Positions 12,201 through 23,500 of a DNA stretch of 64,000 nt are shown in pieces. The stretch is from Eremophila alpestris peregrina (lineage: Eukaryota; Chordata; Aves; Passeriformes; Alaudidae): the NCBI GenBank assembly GCA_009792885.1, contig WMCF01000089.1, forward strand, positions 10,239-74,238. Reading direction: 5' to 3'. The notes below the pieces were generated by a model. It worked only from the letters and a program-made list of their open reading frames with translations. It ran no database searches and had not been told where the DNA came from. The translations under genes were made by a program, and so were the position numbers. Every line of letters starts with the position of its first letter. The stretch's first letter is position 1.

Positions 12201-15200
12201 CTTTTTCTATGAGGTGGCAAGTTCTGTAGCATTCCTCACAGAGTTTGGCAGACATGACTGAAACAGCAGGTCGTCTGATCCATGATAGGTTTGAGACTCG
12301 CTTTCTTCCTGACTGTGTGCTTAATTTGCAGGAGATCCAGCAGAAGCACAGTGTAGGTGCCCTGTGAGTTGGGCTTCTTCCTTGGTCTCTGAGACTGCTC
12401 TGAGGACCTCCTTGCCAGTTTTAAAGCATCAGCAACGTTAGTGTGTCAGCCACACAAAGTATCATTGTGTACACTGCAGAGATTGCACAGGGTTTCCAGA
12501 GAAATTATGATGTATTAATTTTGGTCTTAAATGTCTCCTCTTAGACACTGTGAATTTCCCTACCACTGTTTTCTCTGTTGATTCAGTACTGGATCAGTTT
12601 GTTTGTGCTCTGACAAGATTCCACATGTTTTTATTTCTGGATCAAGGGATGAATTGTGCAATAGGAAACAGGGGGAAAAGGGAACTCCAAAGAACTGAAT
12701 TATTCTAGTTCATTCACAAATTAAATGAATACCAAAGGAAACTTCCTTGCACTATCTTTTTAAAATATGCAAATAAATATTTCCAAACCTCCAGATGTAT
12801 TTATCTGTACCCCTGTTAGGACAAACCGAAGAAAAATACTGTGTGAGGAGCATTACTGTTACTCATTAAACTGATTTTCTAATTCGAGTAAGAGTTGTAA
12901 GAAATATCTGTGATTTGCTTCTACTGCTGCTCAATACATGTAACTCCTTAAAGTTGTATATTTGTGATTTGTTTAAAACTGATTTCATTAAGAGCAAATT
13001 CTTTCTCTTATGAAACAGTATGAAGGTGATGACAGACCAAGAGAAGAAGTCAGTTACAGGCAGCTCAAATCACTGGAAAGAAAACCAGAGCTACTTAATG
13101 GTCATATACCTGCAGGCCACATTCCTAAACCTATAGTGATGCCAGACTACTTAGCGTAAGTGACTTGATTTTGATGGACCAACTTTGTGGAGGATACTTG
13201 AATATGTTTTTCACTCTGCATTTCTCCTATCTACACTTGTAGTTTCTCTCCCAGGCATGTGCTATGGGAACTCATAATTGTGTGTTAACATTAAAAAGTA
13301 GATAGGATGGGGCTGGTATCAGTGCATAAGACAAGTAACTATAAATAAGGAGTCTTAATTAAAAAAAACAAACCCACACAAACCTCAAATGTTGAAGCAG
13401 AATATCATAATCTAGCAAATACATTAACTAATAAAGGAACAGAAGACAACTATATAGATATTAGAGGAAAAAAACTAAAATACGTGGGAAATTGCCTTTT
13501 TAGGGCATGAAATTCGACTACTCTTTTCTTACACTTTCTGAGTGCTGAATTTTTAATGTGCTCCCTTTTGAAGGGCAGGCCTTTCAAAGTCTGATACCAT
13601 AAATTAATTTTTATTCTATTTTTATGGGCACAAATAGAAACAAAGGAAATATTTTTCTCTGTGAGGGTTTGCACAGGTTTCCCAGAGAGACTGAGTCTCC
13701 ATGCTTGGAGATATCAAAAGCTGTCTGGACACAATCCTGGTCTAAGTGTTCCTGATTGTGCAGGAGGTCAGACCAGATAACCTCCAGATGTCTCTTACAA
13801 CCTTAACTATACTGTGATTCCCTGATTTCAATGCTTTACAGACATGCAAATTTCAGCAGGTAATGAGATTAGCAAAAAATATACAGTTACACTGTCAAGG
13901 TGAAGAGTCTAAATGTTGTTAGTAAGTTGTATCTCTAAAACTAATTCTTAAATTATATTTTTTTTCAGGAAATACCCTGTAATTCAAACAAATGAAATGA
14001 GAGACCGGTACAAAGCGGTATTCAATGATCAGTTTGCTGAGTATAAAGAACTGTCTATGGAAGTTCATGCTGTATTAAAAAAGTTTGATGAGCTGGATGC
14101 ATTGCTGAAACAGCTTCCACACCATCCTGAAAGCATATATGTAAGTACCTGTGAAATGGAAAATAGTTGTATTAGTTGGTATTACGCAGTTTCTGACTGT
14201 CTTCAGCTGGGGCACAATGTATTCTAATGCTGGCTGTGACCTGGTGTGATAGTTTCCACATATGTTACATCATCTCTGGGCATTACTTAGGGATACACGT
14301 TCCAGTTAAGACTTACAGGTAGTTTTCTGGGGATTTTTGTTTCTTTGTATCATACTAGTAGCTTTGAAGCTACTAGTAGCTTTTAAGTTCTAGTGAGTCA
14401 CAGTTGATGTATTTTCATTATTTCTCAAATACAAGACTTACATCCAAATGTTATAATGATCAAATGAGAATTCTGATGAGTATTTTGTTGAATTTACATA
14501 TGGAGCACACTCAGAGTTTAAAAGTCTGTGTTTTCTCTTTAGGAACAGGAAAGGATATCAAAAGTTCTGCAAGAATACAAGAAGAAGAAAAACGTAAGTG
14601 TTTTTAGATTTACATTACTATTGAATCTAATAACTAGCAATGAAATGTAAATAGACATTACTTCTGACAGTAGGCAGATTTCAGTATCTCAGGGTACCTG
14701 TAGTGCTTTGTGTATTTTGTCTTCTAAAACTTTGGCAAAGTTGTGACACAACCCGTACACTCAACGGCAACAAGCATTTTTGAGAATAATGATTCCAGTA
14801 GCCACATGTCAGAAAAAAAACCCCAAACCACAGTCTAAGAGTTGAGTGTTTCCATCTTCTGAGAGTATGCTTCATTTCTTGGCATTCTGCACTCAGAAGA
14901 TTCGTTCAGTTACATTTACTTACTGACACAGCCAATGGGTAAAAACAGATAAACATAATCTTACCCTTGAAAAGAAGTTTTGTATTTTTTGAGACATGGA
15001 ATTTAGACATTCTCAAAAAGTGATTTGCAGTGTAATCCAAGAGATTTCTCTTTGTAATTTTTAAATGCAGGCAGTAAATGTGTATCTGGATCTGTTGAAA
15101 ACATTATGCGTTGCAAATACAATTGTTTTTCTCCATGGAAGTCAGAGTTTGTGTCCATGTTAGTTAAACTAAATTGGGGATTTTTTGGAGTGGGGGAGGA

Positions 15201-15587
15201 TTTATTGCATGTATAAAATCTAAATTATGTTGTAGGATGTCATTTATATTTGTAGACTGCTGTTTTAAAACAGCTCTATTTACTAAGTAACTACAGTATA
15301 TAAAGGCAGAACATTTTCTTCTGGCCTTTCACGAAGGAAGGGGAAACAGGAAATAAGAAAGGACCAGAGAAAAAGAGTGTCCTTTTAGTCAAGAACATAA
15401 TTGATAAGACTATTCCTGGAAGAGTCTGAAAGCCTAATATATTAATGTAAAGGTTTTTGTATTTTTGCAGGATCCTTCATTTCTGGAGAAAAAGGAGCGT
15501 TGTGAATACCTGAAGAATAAGCTTTCTCACATAAAACAACGAATTCAGGACTATGATAAAGTTATGAATTGGAATGTAGAAACTTAG
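9289..15587 (+). CDS. MARVELD2: tricellulin (MARVEL domain-containing protein 2)
   Basis: Four-pass membrane protein that seals tricellular tight junctions. Coding exons: 9289-10368, 11906-11938, 13019-13155, 13969-14140, 14543-14593, 15471-15587. All introns are GT-AG and phases agree, giving 529 aa (human 558). A Pro/Gly-rich N-terminus precedes the conserved LKPVRRFIPDSWKNFFKG and SDIRYISDGVECSPPASPA blocks. The MARVEL domain has membrane segments at about 173-198, 232-256, 271-293 and 320-343, with Tyr/Gly-rich (YGYGAGSAYGGY) and Cys-containing loops. The C-terminal occludin/ELL coiled-coil domain (about 420-529) ends in KNKLSHIKQRIQDYDKVMNW. The ATG at 9289 is the first in frame and follows a GC-rich leader. 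The N-terminal 50 residues differ from the mammalian protein. Exon 2 is a 33-nt microexon. Identification is secure; only the 5'UTR and start are inferred. Confidence 0.96.
13665..13828 (+). mobile_element. CR1 3'UTR fragment in MARVELD2 intron
   Basis: A sense-oriented CR1 tail in the third MARVELD2 intron. It carries 'cccagagagactgagtctccatgcttggagatatcaaaa', 'aggaggtcagaccagataacc' (typical CR1 3' region) and a decayed ctgtgattccctgatt end. Confidence 0.8.
14354..14377. repeat. 24-bp near-perfect palindrome
   Basis: actagtagctt / aagctactagt are exact reverse complements separated by TG, in the fourth MARVELD2 intron (exon 4 to exon 5). An additional partial copy of ctagtagctt follows. 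Probably a replication-slippage or templated-switch product. Confidence 0.85.
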
Positions 15588-17475
15588 CAATGCCTTCACA
15601 TCATGGATGCTATTTTCTGTTTTTAAAATCAATACACATATTTTAACCTATTTATTTACTCTTTGGACAGTATACTTTTGGGGATTACTTAATCACTGTC
15701 ATGTATTTGGATATTGTACATTACTGATAGGTTTTGTATACAGATCCATTTGTAATTGAAGTTATGAGATAAGTTAGGAAAGTTCTGCTAACATTCTGCT
15801 TTCATTAGTGCAAATCCTAGCCTCTTAAATATGAGTGCTTTATTTGAAAATACTTCATTTGCAAACTTGCAAAGCCTACCAGTGAAAGCAGTTTCCAAAT
15901 AGCTTGTGGAAACCTGCACAGAAATGCTGTTAACAATTTTGGATTTTATTCGTATGTAACATCTTAATGATATCAGAAAGAGCTGAGCTGTTCTTTCTGT
16001 GTGGGGTTTGATGCACTGCCTAATTGTATTGAATAATTTGGGCAATTCAGAAGCTAGTTCAATAAGAATTTTTGTATTGTATTTGCAAATGCTGTATATT
16101 ATACCAGAAATCATCTTGACTTTTGCCCAACAAGAGAGAAAAATAGTTCCTTATTTAAGCAGCTGGGGGAGAGGGGGTCTTGGGTTTGGTTTTTGTATTG
16201 CCCTCTTCAGAGATGATGCAACAAATCTATACTTAAAGGCCTTAAAGGAATAGAATGAAAAGGTACAGGATGAGACATATTAATGTTCCGTTAGTGTTGC
16301 TATAGGTCAGTGTGCTGTGCCTGCCTTCTGGATCATGCTATTAGGGGTACATATGATTAAGAGCTTCACTCTTCATCAGCAAGTTACAGGACTTTTTGTC
16401 TATGCAGCAGCTGTTAGTGAACGTGGCATTCAGAGAGTCAGTACAGCAAAATGAGTTCTCATTCAAAGTATAAATTGTTAGTATCCTCTTTGAGGCCAGG
16501 TAAAATGTATTAAAAGACATACTTTCCAGAGCATATTTGCATAAATTATATCTATTTTTATATTTTCTTGGGGATATTATGCTGGAGATAGGTTTGTATG
16601 TGCAAGTATTTTCATAAGCCAGTAAATTTTCTCTTTCATACCTTGATTCACTTTATTTTTTTTTTACTTACTAGAATTCTGAGAAGCATTGATAGTTTTT
16701 GTACAGTTTTCTACAACTGCAATTTGTCTGTTCTGAAATATGTTTTAATATAAAAAAACCCCACCAGTGTAGCCATATTACTCTCTTGCTTACAAAGACA
16801 TTTTGTTTGAAAAAGGTGCTTGGATTACAGTTACTCTGCAAATTTTTTTTAGTGATTTGGTTTTTTCTTCGAAAGAAAGTTTTTAACTTCAGCCTTAATT
16901 TAAAGGAACAACATCAGGAAGGCCATTTCCAGTTTATTATGGTCATGGTAGTACTACCTCTGCTCTTTACTGCTGGAAATGTATTAACATACCTCACTCT
17001 GACCATTGTTGCCCTTCTGGTTTTTCAGCCCTTATCATTCACACTGCAATCCTGATGGCCATGCACCCACCTTCATATTTGTAAAATTGACATTCCAGTT
17101 TTATCAGCCACTTAATGCCAAGAGCTTCAGTGGATGAAGTAAATAGCACAAGATGCCATGGTAACACTAAGAGAATTTGAAAATTTGGCACCTCTTCATT
17201 TCAAAGCCTTCAGTCTCATCTACCTGGAAGGTGCCTCAGTATTTTCATCATTCTGAGAACAGGTGACAGCCAGTGCATGCTTTGTTCTCTCTTTTTAGTG
17301 TCTTTCTCTCTGGTTCTGGTTTTTATTCATTTCAAAGGAGAAACCTCTCTTCCTTACGAAGGAGGTGGGCCAATTTTTTATACCTGTTGTGCTGAATACT
17401 TGTTAAATTGTTCTTTGTAAGAGAAGTACTTGTCAAAATCTCCACAATCTAAATAAATTACCTCTCACTGTACAC
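15588..17475 (+). other. MARVELD2 3'UTR
   Basis: AT-rich sequence after the MARVELD2 stop with no coding potential. The most convincing polyadenylation signal is AATAAA at 17452-17457, followed by a GT/T-rich stretch (cactgtttcttgtttttt) near 17470. An earlier end is possible, since no signal nearer the stop is canonical and well supported. Confidence 0.6.
17452..17457 (+). promoter_or_regulatory. AATAAA, probable MARVELD2 poly(A) signal
   Basis: Canonical hexamer with a T/GT-rich downstream element within 30 bp. It is the last good signal before the spacer to GTF2H2. Confidence 0.55.
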
Positions 17476-20015
17476 TGTTTCTTGTTTTTTCTCAGTGAGA
17501 TTCTGGGCATTGCATCAATAACAGAAAAAGGTTAGTGCAGGTTTGAGGATCTTTATCAACTTTATCAACTGGTGTTTGATGGAAAACATGACTGATGTTT
17601 TCTGTGGAAGATTCAGTCTGCATGCTTAAGAGGTCTTCTATCTGTAGGACAGTGAGACCCAGCTCCAGGCTCCTATGGACAGTGGTCTGAGTTTCAGTCT
17701 TTGAGAAACTGGCTTCTGGTCCCTCAGACAGTGTCTGCACAGCCTGTGGAGAACCATCACACTGCTTCTTTCCTGCAAAGTTTCCAACAAATGGATTGGG
17801 AAAAGGGAACACCATACCTGTGCCTGGAATGAGGAGATTAAGTCGCAACATCTGTATGTGGATTCTTGTGTTTCCCAGCAAGATGCCACAGGTGTGGCCA
17901 AGTAGGTTTTCCAAATGTTGGGAAGAGAAGCTGGGAGAGAAATATTCCCTTCTGCCTGCCTTTTGGGTTCCAAACAGGATTGGTGTAGGGCACGACAGAA
18001 GTAAAATAAAGGTGTGCAGACCATCCTAAGGCTGCAGCAACGTGTCACAACCATTACAGTAAATTACTCGCTCAGTCCTGTGTCTGTTACAGGCCTCAGG
18101 ACACACCTGTGGTGTGTGCAATCTGTGTGCTGGTTTTGCTCTAACCTACCAATGGACGACTGAAAAGGGTCTTGTCTACCATGCTACACACACACTGGAG
18201 AAAAACTGTTAGTCTAAGATTAATCTAACATGTTCATCTCTCAGAGAAATCAAGATTAATGAAAGAAGAATGACTGGAAGCTGAAGCAATTTGGAGCAAG
18301 GCAGAAATTAGGAGGAAAGTGATGGGAGAATCCCTCAATCTGAGTTACGGTAAGAACCATCAAGGAAAGGGGCCTCTTGATATTCTTAAATAATAGAAGG
18401 CATACTCCAGACACAACTGAAGTTTTTAGATTGTTTTCAACTCAGCCTCTCTCTGCAGTCCCTCTAGGTTCAGCTCTGAATCTACACTTTTGCATGTATG
18501 TGTAAACAATGTGCTGTGTGATCTTACCCTTGTGACTGGGTTTTTGCAGAAGGTAGTTAACAATAAATTAATCACCAAGGAATATTGCCTTACATCAGTG
18601 GGCTTGCTTTTCATTACAGCCTGTCCTGAAACCCTGAGTGCATCCAACAAGAAGTTTTATCCTTCAGTCTTCCTCTTAAAAAATGCTTGCCTGGCTCCAC
18701 AGATCTACAAATTGATATGCTCAAGATTCTTAGTGTTTCTACAAATATTACAGTTTCTAAACTGGGTTTGTGTTTCTTCTTGTCTTTTTAAGCAGTTGGG
18801 TATCCTAGATCAAAACAACTGTCACAAGATTGGCATACTTTTTACTAAACTGTACATTTTTCAAGCCAATGATTAACAAACGTACCCAAAATTTTGTCTT
18901 GCACAATAGTCTGACCAGCTTTCATGACAACATACTGACTACAAATGCTCATGGCAATGAAAAACCTAATTGCTTTGAAATTGTAAAAGAATACCTTCTT
19001 TTAACTATCCAGTATGTTATTTATTAATTTCAAAATCGTGGTGGGATTTCAAGCACTTGTAGAATCAAGTTTTACAAAATTACTGTATATCCTGTATTCC
19101 AGTCCAGCACTGAAATTCTTGGTCTTGAGAATACTCCTGTTCTGAAAGAAGTCTTATTTCTCACTTCTTTTATTCAAACTGCTAGCTTGTAAGACACTTC
19201 TTTTCAGTGTTTTATAGGCTGGACTTTTTCCTTCTAAAGAAAAGATAGTGTATGTTCTAGTGTGAACTACAACTATTTCCATTCCAAGAAGCAAATCCTG
19301 ACTTTTTAAAGAATTCCTCTTTCCTGTCTTCAGATTGCTTTCCTTCAGAAAAATAATTGTTTTTTCCTAGGTATGGTTTAAATGAAAGCTAATTACTTTC
19401 TCCTGTCTTTCCGTTACAATTTTACATTGCTCCTGATAACTGCAATAAGCTGAAGGGTACAGAAGTGGTTAGTTTTGCCCCACTCCTGTTTCAAGAATTG
19501 TTATTACTGTTTACATGTCTTCTTCCTCATGTATTGTCTTACTTGGATGCAGAATGAGACTCCTTAAAAACGGATGTTCAGTAACTTTCCTGTAATTCAA
19601 GATGTGAAGCCCGATCTTGGCATACCTCCACTGTATCCAGTAAAATTTTAATCGCTCTGCGGAGCAATCAGCAGATTGCTCACTGTGGTGCTTATGAAAT
19701 GGAAGCTCTTGGTGACGTGAAATGACTACTCAGAATTATTTCAGGTAGATGGAAGACATGATTACTTAACATCAAAATACCTGAAACTTCTCACTTTTGC
19801 TGGCGGGGTGACAGATGGCTACCTTCATTAACCGGCGTATGAACATAATCATGTGTTAAAATCCAGTGCTTTTTCCAGGCTCCTGCGTTCTTCTGTTAAT
19901 TACTGAAATTCGGTTAATTGCAGAGGCGCCGCCGACACCCAGGCAGTGCCATGAGCCTGGCGGCTGTGCCCGGACACACGAGCGAGGGGGCTCCGCACGG
20001 CGGGTTCCGAGCGAC
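17476..20015. other. spacer with unexplained minus-strand ORF
   Basis: No recognised gene. Occludin, which lies between MARVELD2 and GTF2H2C in human, is not visible here on either strand. On the minus strand an open frame without stops runs through 17492-17914, continuing upstream to a possible splice acceptor (ctctcccag) near 17936; a second overlapping frame (17638-18054) is also open. The peptide has no motif I recognise. The rest is AT-rich with short chance frames. Confidence 0.45.
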
Positions 20016-20105
20016 GTCTCCGTGAGGCGTATTCCCCAGGCTCTCGTCCTCTCCATCAATGTCTCCGTGAGGCGTCTTCCCCAAGCTCTCGCCCTCTCCA
20101 TGACC
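20016..20105. repeat. two tandem 45-bp units upstream of GTF2H2
   Basis: Units 20016-20060 and 20061-20105 both begin gtctccgtgaggcgt and end with tctccat plus four variable bases, differing at about six sites. They sit at the edge of the GTF2H2 CpG island. The unit length is a multiple of three, so an overlapping minus-strand frame repeats too, but there is no sign that it is translated. Confidence 0.9.
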
Positions 20106-20507
20106 GCACTAGCGGGATTTTGATGGTGTTGTGGAAAAGACAACGGAACCTTCCCGGAACGGTGGCTCCGCGGCCCGGGCGGCGGCCGGGGCGCTTTGGC
20201 GGCGCACCGAGGCGGAAGAGGGCGGGCGCCAACGTGTCCGGGACAGCAGGGCCTGGCGGCAGCCGCGCGCCGCGGCCCCTCTCTGTGTCCTGCGGATCTG
20301 CTCAGCCTTCCTCGGCTCCCCTTAGCCCCCCTCGGCCCTTCTCACCCCCCTCAGTGTCCCTCGGCTCCTCTCTCTGACCCCCTCTTACCCCCATCTTCTT
20401 CCCGCCGTCACCTCTGGAGCCTCTCGTCTCTTCTGAGCTCCCCTGATACTCCCTCAGCTCCCCGCGCCTCTCCTGGTCTCCGCTCAGCCCCCCACAGACC
20501 CGCGGAG
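20106..20507 (+). promoter_or_regulatory. GTF2H2 CpG-island promoter and leader
   Basis: CpG-rich, TATA-less DNA upstream of the GTF2H2 ATG. An E2F-like TTTGGCGGC lies at 20195-20203. From about 20320 it becomes a pyrimidine-rich C/T leader, unusual in composition but consistent with a 5'UTR. The start site is not resolvable. Confidence 0.55.
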
Positions 20508-23500
20508 ATGGATGAGGAACCCGAGCGGACCAAGCGCTGGGAAGGAGGCTACGAAAGAACATGGTATGTTCTTCCCCGTCACCTTTCTCTCCTTTCTGGC
20601 GAAAGAGGAGGGGGAAATCTCCCCTCTGCCCACTGTAACAGTCTGTTTTGCGTAGGGAAATTCTTAAGGAAGACGAGTCCGGGTCGTTGAAAGCAACCAT
20701 CGAGGACATTCTCTTCAAGGCAAAGAGGAAAAGGTACTTTGTGTGGTCACGAGCCTGCTAATAGCACTGACTCGGTCAGTTATAAGGGCTTGATCATCCT
20801 GAAATTGGGTCATGTGGCATTAAGCATCAGTTAATTAATTAAGCATAAGGCATGCCTGCAGGATGTTTTTATATCCTTTCTCCTCCAGAGGAGCGGGTGC
20901 ATACCAGAAAAAATTGGTGAAAAATTAATTTTTATCTGTAAACACTGAGTGTATACAGGCTGTGTATCCCATGTGTATGCAAGCTACAGGTCTTGGTCGG
21001 ATGAAGCAGTGCAGAACACTGCAGCTGCAATCTGCGTAGCTTAGAGAAATCTTCCACCCATTTTTTTTAAATATACATAATTAGGGAATCACAGGATAGT
21101 TTGGGTTGGAAGGGACCTTAAAGATCTTCTCACTCCAACCTGCCATGAGCAGGGATGCCTTTCATTGGACCAGATTGATCGGAGCTCCATCCAGCCTGGC
21201 CTTGAACTCTCCCAGGGATGGGGCATCCACAGCCTCTCAGGGCAACCTGCTCCAGTGCCCCACCACCTTCATGGTAAAAACATATTTATCTTTAATGTAA
21301 ATCAATCCTATTTTTGTCAAAAACGTTGTGCCTTGTCCTGTCACACCAGAATCTAGCTTCTGGTATCATGGTTACAGATTTCTGTTTCAAATTTCAGAAA
21401 AATTGTCAGAAAAAAATCCCAAGTTTTGCAATTTTTCAAGTTATGTTAGAACTTGATTTGTCAAATTTGGATAAAATTTTAAAACTTCATTAAACCTGGT
21501 AGTAAGAAACAGTTCTTACTTATTTTCCGAGAGTTGTGAAATCTGTGATTGAGTTGTGGGGTTTTTGAGCATGAATAAGTGCCTGCAGTTTGTTGCTTCT
21601 GCATTTTTGCCAGAAGTCTAGTACTGGATTTGTTTGAACTTTTATTTTAGGAGGCATTCACTCATCTGAATTTGACTTAAATCCTTCTGTATTTTGTTAG
21701 ACTCTATGAACACCATGGACAAGTTCGGCTTGGAATGGTATGTTAATACCTTAACCTTCTTCTGTCCAAAACTGCTCGGCTGGAGGTGGTATTCCAGATC
21801 TGAAATACACTTTCCTTGTGGTTTCCACCATTTTTTATTCTTTATTTTTAAGCATTCTTTGTTCATTAGCAGTGTGGGTGTGAAGCATGGCTGTTCAGGG
21901 TTGGAGGTTTGGCACACAGGGTGTGTTTGGCAGCAGAAGTCAGAACACATGTGCTCACACTGTCCATTTCTCTTCATGTGAAAAATGGACATAATGGAAG
22001 TGTCTTGGAAATAACATTGCTTTGTACAACACTGAACTCTTCAGGTGATGACAGGAATGTTCAAACTATGCATGGTCTGTGGCTTATCATGAGAGTCATG
22101 AGAGAAGAAGAGTGTGCAATTTTCAAGAGAGGGTTTTTTTTAATTTTAAAAGCGGAAGAATGCGTTACTTTTCAGCTGATGTTAATTGCACCACTCAATC
22201 TACTGAATTTTCCCCATTAGAGGGAGAAAGTAGTGGCTTTTTGAAGTAATTGGAATAATGAATTCATTTCGATATGTATTCTGTGAGTGATTTTCATATA
22301 TGGTGGAAATGCAGATGCGTCACCTTTACGTGGTTGTTGATGGATCAAGGACAATGGAGGACCAAGACTTAAAACCGAACAGACTTACTTGCACTCTGAA
22401 GGTATTCCTGCACTCAGAAGTTTTTTCTTACTGAGCCACTGTTTCTGTAAACTGGTTGCATTTCAAAGAATTGCAGTCTCCTGTATGTGCATAGCCTCAT
22501 CTCTCATCCCTGCATTTGTCTCCTTGCTTCTGTTGCTAGTCTGTCACTTTCCTGGTTTTTGACTAGTAAAATCTGTGTGGCATTATTTTGCCTCGCACGT
22601 GTACTTCTGTACAGTAAAAACACTTTGTATGGGCATATTATGGGAAGACATTTGGAAGCTATGTGGAAGTTAAGTGTTGCCCATAATAAGGGGATGAGAT
22701 GTTTTCATTACACATCCAGAATTGGCTTATATTTTTTTCTTACAGTTGGAGGTTTTCTATGAATTCTTATTTGAAAGGATGCTAGATGAGAATTGAACTG
22801 CATTGCTGTTTCAGATTGTGGAGGACTTGAACTGTGTACATCATGATCTGTATGGTCTTCTCCAGCAATATTAAAGCAAGAAATCCTGTATTTTGATGGT
22901 TTTATACAGATTAGTGCTTTTTGGTGTATTGAAAACCTCCATTTGAACCAGCAGGAATCTAGAATTTCCAAATAGGACGTGAATAAAATAAAGGGGGTGT
23001 AGTTTCTGAAATCTGCATTTCACTGGTTACATGGGATGAAGAGGGAGGGATAAGGTTAAAGGAATGGAAGGAAAAGGCTCGTTCCCCCTTTTTGTGTTGC
23101 CCAACTACTTTGTTTTGCCTTTTAATGATACTAGATATTTTGCACCTGCTTAATGCATGTGTAATAGAAGTATAATTAGTTTTTAACTGTCTTAACTTTT
23201 CTTTATAGTTACTAGAATATTTTGTTGAAGAATACTTTGACCAGAATCCTATTAGTCAGGTATGTACAACCATGCAAGAAACAAATAACAGAAAACCATT
23301 TTAAAAGGTAGTTGTGGTTATTACACTACCCAGTAAACTGTCTTCAATTTATGTGTACAATTTATGTATTGCCATTCTTTATTCATAAGTCTAGTGAAAT
23401 TCTTGTTCTGTCTGTTTTTGCCAAGCATTTAGAATTTTAGAAGATTAGTTTTTGTACCTTTTGGCAGTAGTAATGAAAATTCAGTAGTGTTTGTAAACTG

